DNA from: Bolinopsis microptera | Lineage: Eukaryota; Ctenophora; Tentaculata; Lobata; Bolinopsidae | Length of the DNA stretch: 64,000 nt | Direction of reading: 5' to 3' | Assembly (NCBI RefSeq): GCF_026151205.1 | Contig: NC_087072.1 | Coordinates: 4,698,084 to 4,762,083, forward strand | Shown: positions 48,001 to 60,000 of the stretch, in pieces | Layout of the letters: each line of letters opens with the position of its first letter | Numbering within the stretch: position 1 is the first letter of the stretch | Translations under genes and position numbers: made by a program | Notes under the pieces: generated by a model | The model's input: the letters and a program-made list of their open reading frames with translations, nothing else | Told to the model about the DNA's origin: nothing | The model's database searches: none

Positions 48001-51000
48001 TATATTACTGTGGTAGGCTGCACGTGGTACCAATAACACTGAACATATAAATAACTAGTCGGAGGAACCCATGCTTACAGCCAGAGCTAATGCTGTGAGT
48101 GCCCTTCGTGGCCTACACTTGTGGCTCAAAATACTAAAGACCCTAAAGTTTAAAGAAGTAGTGACCGGAAATATTTCCATAAAGTATTTGATGAACCATG
48201 ACTACAGTTGTAGAGCTGCAGTTATAGTGAACACGTAATAGAGGGTGTGAGGTGGTATGTAGGGTATGTATGACATAATGGTTGTGGTTGTAGTGGTCAT
48301 GCTAGATATTACAGCTGCACTCTGGCTTCACAACTACAGAAGTTATGTATGAAATGTGGGGTTCTCGCGAACCTATTTTATTGCCGTAAAATCTATTACC
48401 TGTTGCATAGACTCTCCAAATCGTTTATATAAATTTGATTTACAAATAATTCAAAGGCTCTTGAATTTGTCGACTTAGGACCTGCAGTATAATAGTATAA
48501 TTTTCTTGAACTTCTTGTATTTTTACTCCCAAAAGATATACCCTTTAATTAGAGTATTAAAGGCTACTGACAGAGCACGTTGCTTGATAACAATGTGTAA
48601 GAATTTTAAATTTTACCACAAATCATTGAAATTCCTGTTTTAGAACTGAATTTAGATATAATTGTCATATTATGATGTACATATCATTATGATTCATAGC
48701 TCAAAATTCTAACGTACATATTATGATTTTGAAAGAGTTCTACTGAAAATCGTGTTGCAACTTGCAGTTTGGTAGCATTTAGTGTTCGTCCACCAATAAG
48801 AATACACTGGCTGCCCTCTTTAAGATTATATTCTCCATCTCTGAAGTGCACAGATCTGCTTCGTTCTCAATCTTCTTCTTATTTCCTTCGACAAATAATG
48901 AAGATTCTGCTTTTGAAGTATATGAACCTGTTGCTGTGTTTTCTTTTTTGTTCCTGCATAAACACGATGTTATGAACTTGTTCCACAAGGTTCTAACATA
49001 AGATCTCATGTCCGCGTTTCTGATGAAATAAACAACAGGATTACAAGCAGAATTCAGCGGAAGGAGGATGTGGTTTACAATGTTTATAAGTTCATAAGGA
49101 ATGGACTGGTAACTTGCTACAGAGTACGCATCGTACGTGACCGTACCGACTACGATTACAAACCCAACATTGCAGACACAGTAGATTACTGATATTATTG
49201 CAACTGTTATTGTAGCTTTTCTTTTCCAGTTTGTTGTCCGCGGTGAGTGTGAAAGATTTAGCCTTCCAATGTTGATCATATTCGCTAATACAACTATTAT
49301 GAATAAACTTAATAGGATACAAAACTCAATATGGAAAATAACTGTAAAAAGTTTAACAAAAGCTGAATTCGGCCTAACACTCAAACTTTCTATATATTTT
49401 TGAAAAAACGATTCCCCAGAACTTAACAGTTGGTTAAGATAAAAAGATTGTAATATTAAGATGATAACCCCGAAAACAGCAATAGAAAGTTTAATTGCCC
49501 TCAAATTAATGACATGCCCAGGATATATTAAATGTATCGCCCTCAAAACTGCCAACAAACAGGTTAGAAACCCTGTCATTAACACCGATATCTTACAAAA
49601 CAGAGCCAAGGATTCTTGTACATAATAATCAGATCCCAGCAATTTGAGCCACATAAGTACGGACAAGGAGGCGCTTACTAACAGATCGAATATGTTCAGT
49701 ACTAGGAAAAGTAGGGTATGTCCTTCAGTATTTCTTGTCAGATGGACGGATCTGATTTTGCTAACAAAATAAGATAAGGACAGTATGTTTGTGAATATCC
49801 CCACTATCACTATCAGTATGCTGAATCCAGATATCACTTGCGCTGCTGTCTTGCCACTTGTTACCCAGGGCCAGGAACTCGACGAGTAGGGAACTGATGT
49901 TGTGGACATGTGCTGCAGTTTCTGGAACTGTTCCATTTCCTGTAAAGAGTTCAACATTGAGTTCAAAATTGAGTTCAAAATTGAGTTCAAAATTGAGTTC
50001 AAAATTGAGTTCAAAATTGAGTTTAAAGAGTTCAAATTGGGGTGGTCACACAATGTGATGGCCCTGTTAAAGCTTAACGAATCTCAATATAGGTCACATA
50101 GGTCACAAATTAGTTTTAAAACTTCAGTTCAACTGCATCGTCAAATACTTAGATCACATTTTAAACGTTCTGAGGTTAATCGATAATCGCCTAGGTTTCA
50201 ATCTTCATGAAGATTGATGACTATTGACTGATCATAACTACTGCAACTGATATAATGGCACATCACAATGCAAAATTGAAACGATTCAAATATACTATAA
50301 AACTGGCGAGGTGGCCGGAGTAGTGCTCATTTGTTTTGACGTATATTCAGACGTATTTGACAAAGCTCTCGTCAGCTACCAATCAAATTCTAATATCGCT
50401 AAGCAACGTACAATGGAAAATATATTATACATATGTTATATTAAACATGATGCAATCTAAATTATAAAATGCTGACGTATCGCATAATGCTTGATTTGAT
50501 GAGTAATGCTAAAAACTATCAAATGAGGAACCCGTTGACGAAATCTGGATAATAAGTCAAAAAGTTGCGCAAATAGTACTTCGAAATAATGAAATAACAG
50601 AGTGTATAGATTGATTAATTTCCAGCATAAAATTTTGGTCAGGATCAAAACGAGATTTTTTAATGAGTTAAAAAGATCACGATAGGACTGTAGATCATGA
50701 TAGAGCTATAGATTTCGTTTTCTAAATTGATAAACTGCACTTCAACAGTACACGCCAATGAACACAGCTCGATTACCGACAGGAATTTTAAATGCTCAAG
50801 CTGAAATCGTATAATTACTAAATATAAATGCATACATGTTTCATACGAGCAGAAAAGATATGTAAGCAAGCTGGAATTGATTTTATATATCCATTCCATT
50901 AATTTCGGTAGGGTCAAAGAGATTTTGAGCATAGTTTGAGTCATACGATGAAAATATAACTCTGGATAAGTCGCTAACAATAAATAAATAACGATAACCA

Positions 51001-54000
51001 ACTAACCGAGCCTGAGATGTGTACTAAGTAGATGAGGTAACATCTACTTCTGATGATACAGCTGTTTAGTGTCTATACGTAACGGCAGGTCAGCAGAATC
51101 ACCACAAAAGCAAAAGTAAGCGTAGTCTCACATTTATACAGCACCAATTGTGTAATATCTATTTATCGACTGACTAAGCTTGCGTCAGTAACCAATTAAA
51201 TTTAATATCGCTCAGATTTAGAAACAATATAAAATAAATATAATTTAAGGCACAATGCTCGGCTCGAAGTAATGAAATGAAATGAGGTATTTATATCCCG
51301 CTCATATGATTAACCAACAACACAAGGAAGGTGGTTAACCATGTCAAAGCGGCTACCTGTGAGTGATGTGACCAAGTATAACTCATCATAAGGCAAAGAC
51401 AAAATAAAAACATCTTTTATTGTAAACCACACTAAACTAAATAGAAGCAGAAACCATGACAATACATGTAGGTATAATTAAGGTACAATGACATAATAAA
51501 TAAAAAAGAGACAGATCCTAGAAAGGTAGAGATCAAGACATAAAATGGAGTGCGGCAAAAAATAAAAGCCAAGGTGTCTTGCAAAGTGAAGACAATGCAA
51601 ATGGAAAGAAAAACATAAAAACTGATTATATAAATGGTTTCTCAACATCAGCAGAAGAGTTCCATGCAACCAGTGCATGGCTTGAGAACAAATAAATTTG
51701 TAAAGTGACAACTAAAGATCAGGATGCCCACGCCATATAACTGATTATCTAAGACTTCGACGAAAAGTAGTCATGAAATACCAGAGAGTGCGATTGATTC
51801 CTTTCTATCACGTAAACGATCATGATAGCTTGAACGTACATCTCATCTTCTATTAGTAGAAAACTGTCATCATACAAGCTGACAAAGTGTAATCGAAAAC
51901 AAATGCATAGTGGACCAGGTGTATTGTAGGCGTAACACAGTCAAGCTGACGTTATGTCTTTATTTCTATAATTTCAGTTTAGTCAAATAAATCGAGAGTA
52001 TCATGTTTCTTAAATTACAGCCATGTGATCAATAGTCAAACCCTAATTACAATAGCCGAGCCTAAAATTTTTACTTTAGTACATAAACTATACGAAGATC
52101 ATTCTAATGATTCAGATTTCAGCCTGATCAGCTGATACGCCCCAAACTGTACCAGGTTAAAATGAATGCGGCATCTGTTGGGTAACTCCCCGTTGTCTAT
52201 ACACGCTATATACTACACAATCACACAATGATATTTTGGAGCAACGAGACAATATACTACACAAAGTGAACTTACAACAGGGCAACCCTCCCGGCGCCTG
52301 CGTCAGTTCAATCAAATGGCCATGCTACAGTAGATTAGTTGTATTGCATGGGAAATTGGGGTAAGTTGCGCAGGGTGGGCCAGAATTAACATAATGTCGA
52401 GATGTCAACATGTGAACGTATCTAGCTGCTAGAACTAGCCTACAATAGACAATATAACAAGTCTATTAGATGTGAACTGGCTTGCACGATGTAGTTATTG
52501 TGGTCACATCTGTACAAGTTTGACCTGTAAACCAGGTTATGCTAAGTGAGCCTTGTTACTAAGCTTTCTAATGCGTTGTCTTGTAATTTCCTTGTTAGAA
52601 AGTGGAGATGCAATAATAATACAGCGTTGAATTTCAAGTTAGTGGCTGTCACTGGTCATCATTAACTTAAAACAAAAGATGAACATGAAGTTAACTTCAG
52701 AATGTTTCACTTAAATTGTTACTTCAATACTCAAGAAGAGTTAACTAAATAAGAAGTAATGCTGGTAAATGTTGGGATTGTAAGAGTGAGCGATTAGAGT
52801 GAACAGCACACACGTACTAGAGGTTGGAGAGGGTTCTGGGATCATATAATAGAGTTACAACATTACAAGCTACTTGATCCACATACTTTAGTGCGATATT
52901 TACCCTAGTGTGACATGTACCCTAGTGCGACATGTACCCTAGTGCGATATTTACCCTAGTGTGACATGTACTCTAGTGTGACATGTACCCTAGTGCGATA
53001 TTTACCCTAGTGTGACATGTACTCTAGTGTGACATGTACCCTAGTGCGATATTTACCCTAGTGTGACATGTACTCTAGTGTGACATGTACCCTAGTGCGA
53101 TATTTACCCTAGTGTGACATGTACTCTAGTGTGACATGTACCCTAGTGCGATATTTACCCTAGTGTGACATGTACTCTAGTGTGACATGTACCCTAGTGC
53201 GATATTTACCCTAGTGTGACATGTACCCTAGTGCGATATTTACCCTAGTGTGACATTTACCCTAGTGCGACATGTACCCTAGTGCGATATTTACCCTAGT
53301 GTGACATGTACTCTAGTGTGACATGTACCCTAGTGCGATATTTACCCTAGTGTGACATTTACCCTAGTGCGACATGTACCCTAGTGCGATATTTACCCTA
53401 GTGCGACATGTACCCTAGTGCGATGTTTACCCTAGTGTGACATGTACCCTAGTGCGATGTTTACCCTAGTGTGACATGTACCCTAGTGCGAAAACCTCCA
53501 AGATCGACACTTTTACATCACGGTTATCCATATATTGTTGTATCTATAAGAACACGGTTACAATTGCAGTGCAGTAGGGAGTTTCATAGTACCTTACAAG
53601 ACATATTTATGGCGGCCTAATTTGCGACGACCGTAATTTTGGCGGTCCGAAAATATGGCGAAATTGAACAAAAATCGTCAAATTTCGGACGTCACAGAAA
53701 ATAAGGGTATTTTTCATCATTCTTTGTGACGGTAAGCAGTAAGGAAATTTCTGAAATTCGGTAAAATCATGTTCAAACTTAGTCTGTATTAAGACTGTAA
53801 GACTTTCATGTTAGCACATACATGTATTTTAATGCAAATTTAAACTGTATTGCTTGACATTCAATTCGTCATTGGTGTGGTGATAATTTGTCCCAAGATG
53901 CAAGAATTTATTTATTTATTTTACTTGATATTACTTTTTAGAAACAAAATAAAGCAGTGAAGGCACAGTCATTGAAATAAGCTAAAAGATAATGCGACGG

Positions 54001-57000
54001 ATTCTATTACGACGACCGAAATTTTGGTGGTCCGAAAATATGGCGAAATTTTCGGAAAACCGCCACATTTCCGTACGTTATAAATATGTCTTGTAAGGTA
54101 TTTCAAAATAAATATTCAAAGATGCTCTGCGATTGGACAATTAGTATGATTTGGAGCTTATGAATGGACAATCAGATGGCTACGTTGGAATGTAAAATCC
54201 TCTTCTACATAAAGTAAAACTCCTTTAGATGTTAAATATATTATATAACGTACTGCCACATAATTGGTCTAGAAGGATCACGATCACATGCTCTAACTGA
54301 TAATCATACCACCACTGCAGACGACTCATGACCGTAACCGGGGAGGGTTCAGAATTTACGTCAGAATTTTATGCTAAGGAGGTGGGGTTCGAAAACGGCC
54401 GTAATGTATGAAATTGCTGATCGAGGGGGTATGAAAATGACAACATATTCCTGACGAAATGGGTACTGTAGCTACCATCGCGGCGCCGGTCTATGGCAAA
54501 CTATGAATTCCTATTGGACGAAATCGGGTGTTTTTGGTGCCATATTGTTGAAAGCAACTCAATGGTTTCATTCACTAATTACCAACGGAATCTAATCTCC
54601 TAACAAAGTAGTTGCCTAATGAACAGGTTTCACAAAATATAACAGGTGTTATTTCTCATTCATTATTTATTATCAGTATTATTATATTAATATATTATTA
54701 TATTAGGTGTGATTAAGGCTAGTGGCATTAAAATTAAAATATTTCGCTATAGTCTTGTTAAATCATTCTATTTCAGGTAAAGTTATATAACTTGAGCGTG
54801 AAGAACCCAACCAGAGTGAACGGATCGCCGATAGCGGGGGAATGTTTGTTGCGGCACGGTGACGTGTTTACTATTATAGACAGAAGTTTCAGATATGAAT
54901 CTACTTTGGAGGGTCAACTTATTGCTGAAGCGGTACGAGGTTTTCATGTGTTTTTAATTAAGTACTAACCAACAAAAATGATAAATTCATAGGTAGCAGA
55001 AGTATATTATCACATTACTTGAATTGCTGGCATGGACGAGCAAGTCTTCACAGATACGCGGCTATTTCAAATTCTTTGCTCAACATTGCGTAACGCGCGA
55101 CGACTTTTATTTGATTCAAGACTATTTTGTAATGAATGGCAAAGTGTTTCGCGCCTAATTTAACAACAATTTTGTTTGTTTTTACCGCGCGACTTTAGAA
55201 TTTTTCTACTGTACCTCTCACTTCCTTGAGGTAGCGTTATTAGCAGGGGCTATCGATAATAGTTTTAAACTCACCCTGATTCAAAGTACGGGTAAACCGC
55301 CCCTAAAATGTCACCCACCCCTAAAACGCCACTCTTGATTGATTGGATCCCATCTTCTTAGAAAGTATCTTACCTAATCATTTGTAACTCCTAAACATAA
55401 AAAATATCAGTCAGACCCTGCCACATCCTGAAATTGAATCTAAATGATGCCATAAGGGCATTTTTTTCACTTTGTACGAATTTTTTACTTTTGAAAAAAA
55501 TCGCACAATTTTATAACTCTGTACATATGACTGGAGATATGGAAAGTTATACATTACTCAATATTACTACCCTCCCCTAAAATGTCACCTGGCCGCCCCC
55601 TAAAATGTAATTTTATCAGATTCTGGCTTTGAGACTACAAGCACCATAAAATGGAGGTACCAGCCTATTAAACATCATATTTAGCATCTAATGGTAATAT
55701 TGGAAAGCTTTGGCAGCTCAAGGAATTAGTTTTATTTTATTAATCGCAATAAACATCCCCTAAAATGTCTAATTATCCCCCCTAAAATGTCATTTTAACC
55801 TGATCAAATTACTCAGGCTTTTCCTAAGATGCAATGCATACTCACATTTCGTTAATAGTTGATGTTAATAATTAACAAGTGCCAAAACAAGAGCTATTAT
55901 CGCACACCATGCGAACAAAATACAAATTTGACATTTTAGGGGAGAAAAAAATGACATTTTAGGGGGCATATCATAGGTTTACCATAAACTAGTAAGTACC
56001 AAAAACCGTAGTTTTTGACATTCAATTTTGCTAAAAGCAGTCAAATCTAGTCTATAGAGAAGGTCAGATCGATTACTGGGTTGGCTTAGTTAACTACAGG
56101 TCACTAAAATTGCCAAAATGCAGGATGATGTTAAAAATCCCAAAAAAAGCAATTAAAACATGCAATTTGCACTAGGTTAAAATCACATTGAATCCATTTC
56201 TTTTGTGCCAATTGTTAGTTTATAACTAGATAATCCAACTACAGGTGTAAATTTTGTTGACTGAGTTACTGTTTTGCCGTAAGTTCTGGGTATTAAAAAA
56301 AAGTCCCCAAAATGTCACAAAAAGTAAATTGACTAAATTCCACCATTTTTTTTCAGCAGAGAGAGAAATTCTGGTCGACACCTCTCAGAAATAGGTTATA
56401 TTTGTCCCAGAAGTGATTAAAATTAATAATTGAGCAACATTCTGAGTGCTACACAACCTGTTTTAGCTGACGTTTAAGGGGTGGTGCACGTGACATTTTA
56501 GGGGGTGATTACGGTTTTGAGGTACTTCCTTTAGTGAGTGAATGTTTTCAAGTAGCTTAATGTTTTAATAAGACAAAACAAATAGTACTAGTGACAAAAG
56601 ATAAATCAGGCCTCTTGTACATTTTGTAATTATCACACATATAGAGTTGACATTTTAGGGGTGGTGTTTTAAAAGTGACTCCATTTCAACGTCAAAAAAA
56701 TTGTACCTGATTTTATTTTCAAATCTCCAAATCTTCCTGGCAGGCTAGAAAAAGGTTTAAATATTATTCCTAGACACTTCAGAACCCTGTAAATTTAGCC
56801 CTAACTCGGCAATCTGGGCCCAAAAAACAGGTGACGTTTTAGGGGCGGTTTACCCGTACCTCTTAGACTAAAATCTATATCTCACGGTCCCATATCTAAA
56901 GTTTTTATTCCAGCAGGAGAAAGAGAACGTTGAAGTGACTCCTCCACCGAAACCAAGGAAGAGTAAGATTATGTTTGGACCGGAGCTGACTCCAGAGGAG

Positions 57001-60000
57001 TTTGACAAGAAACTGCCAGTTATTAAACCTATTTCTAAAGGAAGGACGCCGCCCCGCCGAGGATCTACCGGTTTCTCGATACTCAAGGGAACTGGCAAAA
57101 CTAAGACTGCCGGCATTCTTTTTGAAGCTGATGAATCACCAGATAAGCTTACAGTTGTTGCTGAGATGCCTGTCACACCTGTTAAAGCCAATAACGACGA
57201 CTCTGACACTGTTCCTGTCATGAACTTAAACGAGAATGTTCGCGAGGAACGGAAGATTGAAACTGTTGAGGAGGATAAAGAAGATATTCCCTCTAGCGAA
57301 CCTCAGGAACCAGAAGTGGAACAAACTGAGTTGAGTGAAGAAGAGTGTGATTTGGAGAAAACGCAAAAAATTCCTTCAAACGATTACAGAAACTCTTCAG
57401 AACCTACCAACCTCAACAAATCAATGTCTGAGGAACCAGACACAACTCCTCGACTCTCACAAGGCAGCAGTGCCGCGTCCTCTGATAATATCGTAATCTA
57501 TGACTCTGAATCTGGGGAACCAGACACAAATTCTCGACTCTCACAAGGCAGCAGTGCCGCGTCTTCTGATAATATCGTAATCTATGACTCTGAATCTGGG
57601 GAACCAGACACAAATCCTCGACTCTCACAAGGCAGCAGTGCCGCGTCTTCTGATAATATCGTAATCTATGACTCTGAATCTGGGGAACCAGACACAAATC
57701 CTCGACTCTCACAAGGCAGCAGTGCCGCGTCTTCTGAAGATAATATCACAATCTATGACACTGAATCTGAGGCATCAAACACTAATAAAACTGATAAGGC
57801 AGATTCCGCGATCAAGCCTGAGCTAAACAATACTATTAATGATTTCTTAGCCAATAAAACCACTGATTCAGCCCCGATTGAAGACAATTTAGATGAAACT
57901 CAGAAATCAGAGATCATTCAACTTGAAACAAGCAACAGAGTGAGTGAGCCGGTGAAAACACCAGATGTTTCCATGCTGGACACATCCTCTCAGTCCGAGA
58001 TTATCAATCTCAACAAGTCTGCTTCTGATGGGGACGAAAACAAGGAAACCAAAGCTCGGTTACTCTCTGAAGGTAGCAGCTTAGTTTCAACGGAGTCGGA
58101 TGACAACATTGTGATTTATGATAGCACTCCAGAAAGTTCTCAACAACAATCTGATAAAACTGATTTAGTTGAGTCTGTAGTGACGGAGCCAGGGCTTAAC
58201 ACCACAATCGATGATTTCTTGAAAGATAACAAGACACCAGCCACAACTCCGGACACAACTCCGGCTCAGGAGAAAGCACCTGCTACTCGTAAGTCCACTA
58301 GGAAGAGTGTAAGGTTTGGACCGATGTTGTCACCACAAGAGTATGATAAGGACATGCCTGCTAACACTCCCATCAGACGAGGAGGTATGCCCGGGAGGTT
58401 CTCAGTTCCCAACCCTCAGCTGAGTGCAGGACGCACGCCACTTCGTAAAAGTGTTGCTGTGTGCAGTGGCACTCCAGTAGGCCAGCTCAAGCTGGACGAC
58501 AGTTTGGAGTCTTTGGGTGCGGACTCTCTGGGCTCACTTGATTCTGCTAATCAGGACAGTGAAACCAAGGCTAAGAAGGAGAGGAGGAAAACTATGACTC
58601 CAAAAGAGGTTAAAGCAAACATCGCATGGGCGGACCTTAGTCTGAACTCGGAGCAAACGAAAGCCCATGTCGACTCGCCTATTGTTACTCAGACTCCTAA
58701 ATCAATGCCTAAAGCTACCATTCCATTCGTTTTGGTAAGCAGAAATTTATTAGTGAGTAGGCTGTAGAATTCAGATGCGTGTAAATCATGGGGGGGGCCA
58801 ACCATATTAAAGTATATTAAAGTATATCCCCGGGTCAAAATCGGAAAAAATCCTACATTTTAATATACTTGAATATACCTACAATTAGAAGATTTATATT
58901 CTTCGTTAAGATTTACATGATGAAATATATTTTTCACTCAGATTCGCAAGATAAGCCTGTTTTAGGACTAGTACATGAATTTCCATCCAGATTGGTCAAA
59001 AATTGGCTGAGCTATGAGCTTTAAAAAATATGCCCATATTTGGGCATACGCTTTAGCCCAAATTCGCTTTTGCCCAAATTCGATAAAATTTCAATATTTT
59101 TTAATGAGACTAACTCTATGTGAAAGATATAACTCAGTGTTTGTTGAATATAGTGGATACTAAGTAAAAAGACCTCCATGAACAAAATTGGGAAAATTGC
59201 ACATAATATCTCGGTTCGGAATACTAGCCAAAATGACTTCATTAAAATTGAAATAACTCCATCAGTTTTCAATATTTTTTCAAGAACTTTTTGGAATCGA
59301 TTAAGAATTGCATTTCAAGCTTATTTTGGGTAACAATTTTCGATGTAGGCCTCCAAGGATAGGGATATATTAAAGTATATTGTAGGTATATTAAAGTATA
59401 TTAAAGTATATCCCCGGGTCAAAATCGGGAAAAATCCTACATTTTAATATACTTTAATATGGTTGGCCCCCCCCCCCCCCCCCAATCATGATATGTATTT
59501 GTTTTTTCAACTATTATTTATATTATCGTTCATTTTTATCTCCATGATGAAAGACATTTACATTATTTATTTTATTTCGATAACTTTTTCATGAATTTAT
59601 AATCTATTCAGGAAGAAGAAGAGTCAGTTGAATCCCCAATGCCAACGAAGCCCCGGTCCACGCCGAAAGAGACTGCATCAGGAAGCAAGGTCTTCGGTAA
59701 GCTGTCCACTTCAGCAAAAACTCCTGTATCCGCTAAAGTTCGGAACCCCGCCAAATGTAGAGCGTCTCCTCCAACTCCTGTTCCGTTCTTGTAAGTAACA
59801 GCTCTTTATTATTAGCGTAATATTCTTACGCAAACAACAAAATAATTTGATTATTGTGCGAAATCAAATATTATATTGCTGCTTAATTTCTCCTTACTGA
59901 GCTTGCAAATGAGAAAGTCAGAGAAAGGCCGATTTAGCACGAGCATGATATTTTATATTTGAACGTTTTTTGATGTCTTATATAATCACGATTGATTATC

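Noticed and set aside
52886-53491. Regularly spaced repeats that could suggest a CRISPR array
   Set aside because: The units are contiguous 17-mers with no unique spacers, and the context is an animal intron. It is a minisatellite.
57413-57712. Minus-strand 99-codon repeated ORF
   Set aside because: It is the antisense shadow of the four tandem coding repeats in Ki-67-like exon 4.
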